Assembly: GCA_033220425.1 (NCBI GenBank)
Contig: CM065650.1
Coordinates: forward strand, 2,790,001-2,854,000
DNA from: Lepraria neglecta
Lineage: Eukaryota > Ascomycota > Lecanoromycetes > Lecanorales > Stereocaulaceae
Direction of reading: 5' to 3'
DNA: 64,000 nucleotides
How positions within the stretch are numbered: the first letter of the stretch is position 1; every line of letters starts with the position of its first letter. Position numbers and translations under genes: made by a program. Of the stretch, positions 22,818-33,217 are shown piece after piece. Under the pieces are notes generated by a model that was not told where the DNA came from, searched no databases, and saw nothing but the letters and a program-made list of their open reading frames with translations.

Positions 22818-24703
22818 TCAATGGCCAGCGCCATGCTTCATAGATAACACCGAAGCAAAGGTCTCGATCTTAGCATTGTGGACCGTACACCGCCAACCCG
22901 GAAAATCAGCCCGTGGCATAACCGTCGCTACCACATCACCCTCCCGTAAGCGTTCTATCCAAGCAGCCCCTTGCGCTCTATGCTCATCCGGCACCTCCGT
23001 CCTATCTCTCGTACTCCAGGTCCTCACATACTTCGTAGGGTGTCCTCTTGCGTGCAAATTACGGTAATTTCTTGAGGATAAGGAGCTCTCTCCTTGCCCG
23101 CCATCAGCCGATGAGCATCAAACCAAGTATAGCTGCCCTGAAAAGTCCCATGCGCTTCTCGAGAACCGGACCATCCCTGATCCTTGAAAGTGATCGAAAA
23201 GACCACTTTCTGTACCTGTTTGTCGCTTCGGCCGATGGTTGGTGGACTGCAAAGGTATGCTTGGTCATCATTATGCTGGTTGAACTCGAGCTTTTCCTGT
23301 CGTGTTGCCGAAAAGCGAAGCCAATTCTCTGCTAATTCAAGTATTTGGTGAATTTTGGCATCTGACAGCTCTCCTTGGAATGCACGTTGAAGGAGGAAGT
23401 ACATTTCGAACACATCGCTCGAACGTTTGCGGAAAGTAATCTGGCCAGCTCTGCTGCCTTTTCCGATGCTTGATCATTGCTGAATCGAGAGCGGAATCAG
23501 ACATATTACCAAGGTGCTCGAGTTGACGACACTGGACGCAAAGACTGAGCAGGGTCCTGCCGACATTAGGTTTACGCTCCTCCAATGCCACCAGTACTGC
23601 TGTCTTCCCTTCATTGTTCTCTTCATCTATACGGCTCCCGTGATTGACCAAGATCTCAATCTCAGAGCTAAGGTCCAATCTTGCAGCATAGTGTATTGGC
23701 AAAGAACCATTCCCGTCTTTGATATTGGGGTCCCCGCCGCGATTGAGAAGGGTTGGAATTAGATTTCGAGCTCCTGTCAATGCCGTATGCAGAGTTGACT
23801 GCCCGTTCAAACTGCTGGAGTTTTTGGTTGAAGCCCCCGCAAGAATAAGTGCCAAGCCAACCTGAGAATCCTCTACAGAGCATGCCTAGTGCAACGCCCC
23901 ATCGACGGACCCCGGCCTTGAGTAGTCCAGTAGCTATTGGAAATCGTCTTCTTCATACGTGGCGCGAGCATGTTCGATGAACACATTAGCCATTTGAACA
24001 GCGTCGAACTGGGCTGCGAGGAATAGTGGTCTTTGACCCCAAGAATCCTGTTGACGTAAGTCGGCGCGGAGTTTTAATAATTCCCTGGCAATAATAGTCT
24101 CTGGTGTGCCATCAAACCTAGTCAGGTGAAGATGTTGCAATGTGGCAATAGGCTGGGAAGGATGTCTAGCTAATGGGGGCCCCAGGGCCCCATATATGCC
24201 CAAAGCAGACAAAGAACGGCTAGCAACAGGCTTCTAGAATCGCATAGAAAGCAATCAAGCAACGGATTGCAACAGAAGATCATGTAAAGCCGTAATTCCG
24301 AAGAGACTGCCGTTTCTGACACCGGCCCCAGCGCTGAGCAGTAGCTGAGCCGCGGAATACGCCCTTTCCGTGTTTGCGACAATACCATTTGTGCCAGGAT
24401 ATTTTGTAAACGGGCTGAGGGATCCATGCCTATGGTAGAAAGCCTTCCAAAGAGAAATGTAGTTCCTAATTGTAGCTTGAAGAAGATATTGTCAACGGCA
24501 GGGCTATGCAGGTCTGCTGGACAACCGTGGACTAATTCGTCCAGCACAAAATTTACAATATCAAAGTGAGTAGCAGCGATCACTGGCTGAACAATCTCGC
24601 GCGCAATACTGACGCCTAGTAGAAACTGGCGCCACCTGGAGATTGCATCTCGGGTTTTCAGACCTAGTTGGACACGGAGCGCTGCGAGACTTTCCCCAGT
24701 CAT
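22818..24703 (-). pseudogene. Decayed ankyrin-repeat protein
   Basis: A long minus-strand locus with an ATG at 24703. Ankyrin-type blocks appear in several frames: AAQLLLSAGAGVRNG..GITALHDLL, then WGQRPLFLAAQFDAV, LNGQSTLHTALTGARNLIP, LLNRGGDPNIKDGNGSLPIH and NEGKTAVLVALEE. The C-terminal module has AENWLRFSATRQEKLEF, VQKVVFSITFKDQGW, GTFQGSYTWFDAHR and finally NLHARGHPTKYVRTWS and LREGDVVATVMPRADFPGW. This module recurs beside ankyrin repeats in fungal proteins; that is recollection. Lesions: stops after LLLQSVA and before ACSVEDSQVG, and frame changes near 24200, 23400 and 23055. A short GT-AG gap cannot repair them. Role unknown; such proteins often accompany fungal NLR repertoires. Confidence 0.8.
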
Positions 24704-25897
24704 TATTGAGCTTGCGTGAAATATCCAGGAATCTGACGGGGGCGAGACTGGTCAGATGCGACTAGTTCGTGGAGAGTATGCTATGGGAATCGAAAGACGC
24801 CAAGAGCAGAGCCAAATTTTTCTAAGCCATGAAAAAAGGGCTGTAGTCGCGTCATATAGTTTCGGATCTTACTGTCGCGTCTAGGCATTTGTAATCGTGG
24901 ATTGCTAGGTGGATAAAGCTATACTTTATTCTTAAACGCTTTCACTTAGTGGTATGGTCAGGCTAGCCGGCCCAAGCGTTTCTAGCAAAGCGGGAAAAAA
25001 TCCGAGCATGTGTTTAAATGGCATAGGTGTGAAGGAGTGAAGAAGTAGAGATGGTGTGAGGCATTGCTATACGGTCACTCTCAACTTCCAGCTCGGTTGA
25101 TTGTCGTGCTGAGCTGGAGGAAGAAGTTCACAAATTCAATGAAAAGCATCGAAACATTAAACAAGAAGGGTCGTTAAGTGAATTGTGTCAAGAAATACAA
25201 CCATCTAACGATATATAGTAAGACTATTTTGGTAATCTAAATGGGGTCCCGGTCGCGTGATGGGTTGTCCTGACTCAACTCGGCCATTGAATCCAATCTA
25301 AAAATCCGAATCCACCTTGAATTGCTGACCTTGCCTCAGGGGATTGACCCTCTTAATATAAGTTGACTTGGGCTAGTCCTATCTACAGCTACCTTTAGAC
25401 TACTGCTCGTGAGTTCCTTTGTGTCGTTTAAATGGAAGGAAAGAAGCTTCATTGGAACATTTGAAAATCTTCGAGCGACTATTTAGCCAGGTTTTCTGAT
25501 CTTGAATTCCAGAATACAGTCCATTCTGAGCTTTCATGAAGCTGATAACGGCAGCTTCCATGCTCTTGCGGAGCAGATTACATATGCTTTAGCGGCTAAG
25601 ACGAGCACTGAACTTGCCAAAGTTATGGTGCAATGCCAGTTCACCATGTCATCTAGGAGGTCCGCATCCTTCCTCGCTCAGCAGCCTATCGTGCCCTAAT
25701 CTTTAGACAAAACGACTTTCGATGCTTCAAGCTCTTCTCTAGGGTCACCTCTCAACCAATGGCTCCCTAAGACCAAAGGCGACGATGAACTGCGTCGCTG
25801 CTGGAATAAAGCGCTTGATCACTGGCATACTCTAGAAGCGAATGTTTCGAGAATCCCTGACATGGAAGATTACGGTCATTGTAATCGCTAGCTTCGA
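24704..25897. other. Interval without a recognised gene
   Basis: About 1.2 kb. A 65-codon plus-strand frame at 25502-25699 and shorter frames have no recognisable family. No repeat was seen. Confidence 0.4.
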
Positions 25898-26537
25898 TCA
25901 TGTTACTTTTCTTCCGTCTCTTAACAGACTTTTTAAGTTTGTAAGTCTGAAGCCGGCGTTCTCTCCATATCTTTTGAAAATATGCAGTTCGCCATACCCG
26001 CATATATCATATTTGCCTGAACACGTGGGACACTCTTCTTCGCCGGTTACTAGATGTTTGTGTGCTCTTTCTCCGCAATGCATACACACAAGATCTCTGG
26101 TAGTGACCCATCTGTCACATGGCAGCGCCCTTGCCCACAGCTCTTGCTGGTTGTCGTGGAATGTGGGCGAGCAATTGATTCGTTTCGGGATGTGCAGCCA
26201 GCAACATCTCGTTAGAGGATTGTCAGGCGGTTCCGCTCGCAGGCACTCAATATCGTATCCGGAATCAGTTTGAGGCTTCCCAAAGGCTTTCTGAGGATGT
26301 CCTTTCTTGCAGAATGCGTATAGGATGTAGCCGCACGCCGCCAGGCGCTTCGCCGAACATCATGTCCTTTTCTAAATAACATCTGGTCTTCCATCTGGCG
26401 CAATGGGAAGAGTTGCAGGCTTTGAAGCGGGCATTTGAATTGATAGCTTGGTAGAGTCGAGTGCTGGTGCATTTCAGGCGTAGTAGAGAGACCGGGTCTA
26501 GCAATTCGAAGATATCGAGCATAAGGTCAAGAGGCAC
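25898..26537 (-). pseudogene. F-box/zinc-ribbon protein, broken copy 1
   Basis: F-box proteins are substrate receptors of SCF ubiquitin ligases. An N-terminal F-box (PLDLMLDIFELLDPVSLLRLK..TSTRLYQAI) has no ATG in front of it; only GTG and an upstream stop are found. After about 50 residues a frame change near 26350 leads into CGYILYAFCKKGHPQKAFG and then, in the same frame, CMHCGERAHK and CPTCSGKYDICGYGELHIF. The Cys pairs suggest a zinc ribbon. The same F-box, C..CKK and CMHCG order occurs in the intact gene at 30691-31677 and the broken gene at 26934-27957, making a local family of three. The missing start and the frameshift mark it as a pseudogene. Confidence 0.75.
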
Positions 26538-26933
26538 CCTTTCATAAGGAGCAGTGGTTTCACCTTATAACAGAGCTGATGGAGCTTGTTCCGTCGTCTG
26601 CGTGGAGCTGTGCACTTTTCTTTTGTTGGTATCCTTTGAACTGGTAGACGAATGTCGCTCATGTGTGCACTTGGGTCTGTCGCTAGCTGCATTGCTGGTC
26701 TGGCGGTTGATTTTCACGATGCGCTTCCCAATAAATATTTGCATGATTGGAGGACGGTGATCTGAGGTAGGTGTTAGAAATCCTTGAACAAGTAGTTAAG
26801 CGGAGTTTTGTGAGATAGATTGGACTGAAGACAAGAAAACGCGTTTTCCCGGTAGTGGGCCATATGCCAAGCTCGCCTTAATATGGGGTTGAGAACATTT
26901 TGAGCAAGTTGTTCATCAAGGTAAGATGCTAAC

Positions 26934-27957
26934 CTAAACTCGAGGCACGATAGGAGCCTGGAACGAACTATAATCTACCTCCGCATCAAGCTCAACAATT
27001 GAACTCCATTGATATCCCCAATCTCCAGAGCCCAGCCCGTCTCCGGCCTTCTCTCAAAACGCACAAATCCGTCGAATTTACGTTCTGGACCGAAGCGCTT
27101 GACATTCCATAGTTTCGCGTAGCCACAGTCGCACTTCCGTAAACCCCCGGTGTGTTTGCAAGCCGCTTAAACGGCCTGTACGTACTTTCTCGCCACAGTG
27201 CATGCAAGTCAATTTGAGTGTGGAGGCCTATCGATCCTTGTCCAAGGACATGGCCCAGTTTTCTTCCCGCAAGTCGCGGAATTGTGGGTGACAGCAAATT
27301 CGCTTAGAGACGTGGCGCCAGCAGAAGCGGCGTTCAGGAGCACAATCCGGCGACCGCATGCACAAGAAGGCAATGCCGTTTTATGAAAACACCCAAATGA
27401 CCTACGAGAGTGTGCAGAACACACCCCTAAGACGGCTAGGGAGCGGCTTTCCATTGGCTATAAGGTCTTTCTCCCAGGCGGCATCGGATCAACCAATTGG
27501 TGTAGCGATTCAAGGAACTCTTCTCCACGTGGACGAGATTGTGGACTTGGCGGTTGGTAATCTTTAGGCAGACCAGCGAGACGGGGTCCAGATTGCTGAG
27601 TATGTTTAAAGTAAGTTCTGGAGGGAGGTTGAGTAGTGGACAAGGACTGGGAGTGTTCTGAAGGGTTCCTAGTGCCGATAGAGATCCCCATAAAAGGGGG
27701 ATGATGTCTTCAGTAGATCTCGACGTCCTGTTGCGTGCGGACTTGTGGAGAGATTTTGGGATACTCGTCCGCTGTAAGCCTCCTTGCGGGACGAGTGGTG
27801 CGTTGCCCTCTGCGGGCTGGCCAGACTGCCCCTTGATCCGAAGAACAAGATTATGGAATGATGTCCGTATTCTTGAAACCCTTGTTCCTGATCTGTTCTT
27901 GGCGCGCTGTGGTCTCGTAGGTAACCTGATATCAGTCGGGCTATCGTAAAACTTCAT
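26934..27957 (-). pseudogene. F-box/zinc-ribbon protein, broken copy 2
   Basis: A minus-strand frame from ATG 27957 gives a basic N-terminus of about 115 residues and an F-box (NLPPELTLNILSNLDPVSLV) before stopping at 27436. Downstream, in other frames, come RRFCWRHVSKRICCHPQFRD and EENWAMSLDKDR-stop. CMHCGEKVRTGRLS follows, and a long clean C-terminal frame (HTGGLRKCDCGYAKLWNVKR to SFQAPIVPRV) ends at TAG 26934-26936. The order matches copies at 25898-26537 and 30691-31677. At least one nonsense codon and two frame changes break it. The well-preserved C-terminal 75 codons suggest fairly recent loss or an unmodelled splice form. Confidence 0.75.
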
Positions 27958-28515
27958 GGCTATGGAAACATGTCTTGCAGAAGGCCTAATGTTCCAGAAC
28001 GACGACAGTATGTTTAGATATTATCGCTGGACCCAGGATAGAAACGGCAGACATGAAATTTTTCTGACGAAAATGATGATAAAGGTTGAAATGATAGTGT
28101 GCTAGCCCCACAGAAACTGGGTGGCTTAGGTCTCGCGAGGTTAATTGACCAGGAACGGTCCGAACATCTTGAACAAATTTGAGCGTGATGCTGTGCAAGC
28201 TCAGTAACTCATGGACAACCAAACACAAGAGCTAATTGGTGGGAAGTAGCTTTCAAAACTCTGTCGGAGGAGTTCCTAGACTCGATATTGGTCTCTAGCG
28301 ACGCAATGCCCGCTTCTCCAGATATGCAAAGACGAGGTCTCCAGTTTCACTAGAGGAAAACTGCACAGCCAAAAGGAGCACAGGAGCAAACTACCTGCCA
28401 AATCAGTAATGCATTGAGCAGAGAGCGCGCCGGCGGTGAGCGAAGAAGAGTGAGATGGCTGTCGAATTGAAAGACCGTCGAATAGAATGTATCAGAGTCC
28501 AACGTCTCAGCAACC

Positions 28516-29042
28516 TCAATATAAATCCGTACCATTCCCACCTCCCAGCCCCCCCCACAACCCACCCGGTTCCAATTTCCCCCTATCACTCACAACCATA
28601 GCAATGCCCACAAACCGCCACGTATCATCAAAAATCCCCACCGTAGCCCCCGAGAATCTCCCACCCTCAAACAAGACATTCCAAAGTCCCTCCAATACAT
28701 TCGCCAGAATACCGACTGTACAGTGTTCATTACGGCCCGGTTCTCGGTTTCTTCTTTTTGATTTCACCCCGATGTAACAACCTTGCCACATCTCGGAGCT
28801 TACGAAGGGGTCGTCGAGCCAGTTTAAAGGTTTGTCGGAAGCGTCGTGGGCGGTTATGAAGTCTTGGACTTCTTCTGTTGTGCGGTGGATTGTTTGAGCC
28901 ATATCTTCTGCGACGATTGGTTCGTTTGGGTGAACGATGACATCGAGGACGGTCTGGGTCCCCGGTACGCGGTAGGATATTCCCTTTGGGGGTGCGGTGG
29001 TGTTAGTGAGGACGGATGTGAGTTGGATATCGCTGGACGGGG
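28516..29042 (-). CDS. Conserved fungal hypothetical protein, 5' end unresolved
   Basis: A minus-strand frame is open from just after a stop at 29050-29052 down to 28516. It carries ISYRVPGTQTVLDVIV, then MAQTIHRTTEEVQDFI and a C-terminal stretch with LANVLEGLWNVLFEGGRFSG and GIFDDTWRFVGI. This 'YRVPGT...TxGxLxxxLxGLWxxL' layout resembles a family of small fungal proteins of unknown function that usually begin with a signal peptide. That resemblance is from memory. An acceptor-like CTCAG at 29043-29047 suggests an upstream exon, but no convincing signal-peptide exon was found. The first ATG inside the frame (28902) would cut off conserved sequence. It is either a gene with a missed first exon or a 5'-truncated pseudogene. 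Confidence 0.5.
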
Positions 29043-30690
29043 CTGAGTGTTAACAGAAAAGCTTGGAGGACATGCTGGCATGTGGACCTACCTCGCTAGG
29101 TCTAAGAGACTATTATTCGCAGTGCTATTGGCATCAAGAGACAAAAGCGAGTTTAGATGAGCCGATAATGCTTGCACTAGACCGAAGCATGGGAGCAATG
29201 GTAGACAACACACGAACAGTAGCATTCCGAGAGTTGGACATTGTCTAGAGAGACTTCAACAAACATCAAATGGGCGAATAGAAAAGGGAATGTGACATTC
29301 TACCGTCATCTTCAACGCGTTTCAAGACCCGCGGACTGCTAGACCCACCATTGTTAGCGGCGACAAGCGATATGCGATAAAAAGGCGCACATGCGGATTC
29401 CAGATAACAATGTGACACATGCGAGATCTACCATCGTCTCGGACAAGCTTGCAGAGCTCGTTCCGCAAACACAAACATTTCTTCAACCCATTGAGCTTCA
29501 CCTGACCTCTTAGCTCAATCGCGGATGACCAAAAACAACCGGAATTTCTGCGCAAGTTCAATCATAGCACGAGACAAAGGGTCAGCGGCCGAACAAGTTA
29601 ATATTGGCACTTAATCCTCTATCGTGTACACAGCAAGGAGTTCCGGTGTGACGGAGTATATCAATTCTTGGCAGGAGGCCACTTCCTATAGGTTAAGAGG
29701 TTAAGTGTTTTATCATATCGCCAGGTTTTACAAGGCGGTACTTAATACTTCGCTGTTCCTTTTCGTCGCTGCTTGTTACTATCACAAGAATTCCACGTAC
29801 ACCCCAGTCAATCGAGCAGGCTTGACTATTGGATCCTATCTACTATGTTATCGCAAATAAATTTATTGAATTTTGGCATGCGGGGTTTTTCCGTCACGTG
29901 ATGCCAAGGCTTGGCATCACCCAACCATGGCGAAGAATAGTCCAGATTTCTGCAGGGTTTAAAATTTAGAACTCCCAGCGTCTTCGGTAAGCTCTATACT
30001 CAAAATCCTCAGTTGCAGCCTTAGCACACTCTTTTGGAGGCAGCAATCAGAACTTTCGATCCCTTGTGCAGTCCGGATTGGATTAACACCAGGCTCATTG
30101 CCTCGGAAAGTGACCACGTTATCAAAGAAAAGCACAGATCTCTCAAAGCTACCGGCTTGACACCCTCATGATTACGCAAATCCAGCACCAAAATGTTCTA
30201 AAATTGCTCAAGACATCGGGTACTTGTCAATCTAGATCGACTGCCAAGGAGAATACTCCAAGACGATTCGTTCAAATGAGCAAGATTGAGATCAAATAGG
30301 AACACCTTGTGAAGGATATCTGGGTCCTCACTAGACTCGTGACGTAAAAGTGGAGGAAGTCTATCATGCCTGATTTGGAAACGCTGGCGAGAAGCCTTTC
30401 GGTGAGCACATTTGTCTTCGATCTGTTGCCAAGACTGAGCAAGTTGCAGGGTATGGCCAGCATGTGATATTACTTTGAAGAAAGAGAAATACCTTCCTCT
30501 CGAAGCCATGAACGTATCGTAGGTTGCGGCAGTCTAAAATTGTTTCCTGCGACGAACGTATCCGGCCTTTCCCGAAAGCTTGTCCTACCACACGGATTAT
30601 CTCTTGTTGAATTTATCCACTGCGTGGAGGATCCTTCACAGTTCGATTTCGATGTTTGACAACCTAATTTTCAGCATTTTCAGAGTGACG
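29043..30690. other. Interval without a recognised gene
   Basis: About 1.6 kb with short frames only. The longest (minus 30198-30509, 103 codons) has no family resemblance. It contains a perfect palindrome at 29899-29919 (separate entry). The last part should hold the promoter of the intact F-box gene. Confidence 0.4.
29899..29919. repeat. Perfect 10-bp palindrome with TCACGTGA
   Basis: TGATGCCAAG, one base, then CTTGGCATCA, preceded by an overlapping TCACGTGA. It could be a hairpin, a dimeric regulator site or a transposon end. TCACGTGA/ATCACGTGAT also occurs near 9368 and 17555. Confidence 0.6.
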
Positions 30691-31677
30691 ATGGCAAAAG
30701 ATCCTGTCGCCAGCTCGAGCCCGAGTTCAACAAGGAGTGACCAAATTGGGAATTGTCTCCTTCTGAATAAACTTCCCCTGGACATAATACTTCTGGTCGC
30801 CGACCAACTCGACACGGTCTCCAAAGTGTGTCTCCGCAGTACCAGCACGCAATTTCGCCACTCAATCCCGCTAGACTACTCCCTCATCAATAGATGTATG
30901 AGATGGCGTATATTCTGTTACTTCGAACAAGACCAGAAAGGAGCCACTGACTGGATCACCTGCGCACTGTGCAAGAAGAGGCGCCATAAGAGATACTTTG
31001 GTGCAGGCCAAGATTGGGCTGTGATAGACTCGCCTGAAAAAGTTGGCCAATGGGCTCTTCGCGCGCTTGATCGAATCCCATGGCTACATCGATACGGTAT
31101 GCGATATCTACATGGTGAAACTAACGAAGGGAACACTCACATCCGCGCCACAATACGAACCTGCTGTGCCCATCTTCTGGATAAATTCGACAGAGATCCC
31201 CTTATCGAAGAGCTCATCCCCTATGTCAAGCTGTCAACGGCCCCTTCCTGGATATGTTTCCCAGTTCTTCGCTGCATGCATTGCGGCAAATGTGCTACCA
31301 GAACAAAGACAAGACGATGCAGCAGGTGTCTCTGCGACAACTGCCATATGGCCTTTAGCGCGCAGTTCTACAGGCAAGGGCCTCGTGGGTCGCCCAACGT
31401 GAAAGTACGTCGGATATGTCGCCGCAAAGATGATATGGGGAACGACGGGATGTACGTAGTTGAAGTGGGAAGTAAGTATCTGTCTAGTCCAAAAATGCGA
31501 AACCGCTTGATTTATCTGACATGGCTTACAGATGAGAAGCTTATTCCTATTGTCGACCCAAGATGGATAGCAGAAGAGAAAACTGTGTTGGATAGAGCCT
31601 CTGTCAAGCTATTGATTCGCAGAGGCGACCCGGGTGTCGAGCGTTGGCAAGCCATACTTGACAGAATGACTCCCTGA
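30691..31677 (+). CDS. F-box/zinc-ribbon protein, intact copy
   Basis: Probable SCF ubiquitin-ligase substrate receptor; target unknown. The frame is open further upstream, but ATG 30691 (GACGATGG) is the best start. The F-box is near residues 29-60 (KLPLDIILLVADQLDTVSKV). WITCALCKKRRHKRYFGAG and CMHCGKCATRTKTRRCSRCLCDNC follow, the latter a dense Cys cluster suggesting a zinc ribbon. A strong donor GTAAGTAT at 31472 and ...CTTACAG ending 31531 define a 60-nt intron. Splicing gives 927 nt (308 aa). The intron is a multiple of three without a stop, so retention would add 20 residues. Two broken relatives lie 3-5 kb upstream on the opposite strand. Confidence 0.85.
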   Translation: MAKDPVASSSPSSTRSDQIGNCLLLNKLPLDIILLVADQLDTVSKVCLRSTSTQFRHSIPLDYSLINRCMRWRIFCYFEQDQKGATDWITCALCKKRRHKRYFGAGQDWAVIDSPEKVGQWALRALDRIPWLHRYGMRYLHGETNEGNTHIRATIRTCCAHLLDKFDRDPLIEELIPYVKLSTAPSWICFPVLRCMHCGKCATRTKTRRCSRCLCDNCHMAFSAQFYRQGPRGSPNVKVRRICRRKDDMGNDGMYVVEVGSKYLSSPKMRNRLIYLTWLTDEKLIPIVDPRWIAEEKTVLDRASVKLLIRRGDPGVERWQAILDRMTP

Positions 31678-32466
31678 CGGAAGACTCCAATCTAATGTCT
31701 GCGAAATGCAATTGAGCCGGTCAAATGTTCAAGTTGCTGGGAGAGTTTTGCAGTAAACCGGAATTTCATAATCATTACCCACAGACTGGGGCAGTGGGAG
31801 TCTTCTATTCTCAAAAATTCTCGAAACCTCAAGGGCCTTCGACGAGACTTGAAAAAGCGAAGTCGGTGTCCATTGGGAAGCCTATTGTCGTGGGGCATTG
31901 ACGTTCATCTGAAATTCTCTTTCCTTCCCTCACCAAACAGTGGATGACCATGGGGACTAGTCCAAGAAAAGGCCTGAGCGGCCGAAGGAATCAACAGCAG
32001 TACTCGATCCCCTATCATCTACATACCGAGCGATCACCGTACGATTGAGTTCGAAGTGTGCAGGAGCATGATCAAAGTTTTCAAGGGTCAGCTCTAAATC
32101 GCGTGCCCGAAAATCGAGATGACTAGAGGCAGCGCTCTTGGAAGCCCTCTGTAGCTAGATCACTAGACGACTTGGTCAAATAGAGAACTCTCCTTGCTGA
32201 AGTTATCGCACTTGGGAACCTGTTTGTTCCTTGCGTTCGTTAGATTCACGTTTTTACTATTAATCTTATTATACTTCGAGGCGTTCTCTGTCATTCCTTT
32301 TATATTAGCAAATCTATTTCGGTTTAGCACTAAAACCCTCTACGTCTCAACATGCTAAAGAATTCCCAATTACGACAGACACGGGCCAGAGACCTGTGGA
32401 TATCTTCTACCTAACGCTGGAGACTCTTCTCTGTGTGTGGTTTTTTTGGGCTTAACAACACGATTT
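31678..32466. other. Interval between F-box gene and retrotransposon
   Basis: About 800 bp with no recognised gene or repeat. Confidence 0.4.
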
Positions 32467-32471
32467 TGATA
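32467..32471. repeat. Target-site duplication TGATA (left)
   Basis: TGATA directly abuts the left LTR and is repeated at 37184-37188 beside the right LTR, as expected for 5-bp staggered integration. Confidence 0.85.
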
Positions 32472-32664
32472 CTTTAGCATATGGGCTTGCTAATAAGCTC
32501 GTATGAGAAGAACGATGTCCATGTTGCATGCTATTGCTAAATCTATGAGTCGCGTGCAGAAGTAAATCGACTTTTCGTGGGCCCAGGCCTGTGAAATACT
32601 ACGCTAACCGCTTTAGGCTTAGTGCAAGGGGCACCGCCAGAGACTCCACCACATAATGCTAACG
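32472..32664 (-). repeat. Left LTR (3' LTR of the element)
   Basis: 193 bp from CTTTAGCATATGGG to AATGCTAACG, with imperfect terminal inverted repeats (TTAGCAT/ATGCTAA). It differs from the right LTR by four substitutions and one single-base indel. On the element's strand a purine-rich AAATGGGAG directly precedes it and fits a polypurine tract. Confidence 0.93.
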
Positions 32665-32713
32665 CTCCCATTTGAAATCAACGGCGGTGAGGTCCACCAC
32701 AACATCTAAATCC

Positions 32714-33214
32714 CTATCTAATCACACTCGGAGATAGTCCAAGCTTGTATCTAAAAGGGGAGAAGTCGTTTGGGGCAGTTGGTTTGGTCATTCCGTCAGC
32801 AACCATGTCTGAGGTGTTGACGTAATCGACAGTGAGTTCGCCGGTTTCTGAGACCATTTCGCGTACCAAATGGAACTTATTGCGTATGTGCTTTGTTCGA
32901 GCATGATTCACCGGGTTTATAGCAAGCTTGATCGCTGATTGGTTGTCTCCCATCAGCCTTATAGGCATCAAGTCGTCTTCATTATAGTCTATTTCATCGA
33001 GCAGGGCCCCTATAAAGAGAGATTCTTTGGCGGCGTTTGCTTGGGCCACATATTCAGCCTCTGCAGGTGAGTCGGTGCATAGTGTCTGCAATTTGCTTGA
33101 GCTGATTAGTCCATTCCACAATTGAAAGACGTAGCATGACGTTACATGGGATGTAGCCTTGTCATCTGCCCACGAAGAATCCGTCCATCCAATAAGCTTG
33201 CCACCAGGATTGAC
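32714..33214 (-). pseudogene. copia RNase H region
   Basis: Ribonuclease H domain of the element's polyprotein, which degrades the RNA strand of the RNA-DNA hybrid. Blocks seen: IGWTDSSWADD, then SPAEAEYVAQANAAKE with the catalytic acidic residues, then MGDNQSAIKLAINP and HIRNKFHLVREMV. A TGA at 33215-33217 separates it from the reverse transcriptase part, and a short frame change lies near 33120-33180. The end at TAG 32714 looks like the natural terminus. Confidence 0.9.
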
Positions 33215-33217
33215 TCA

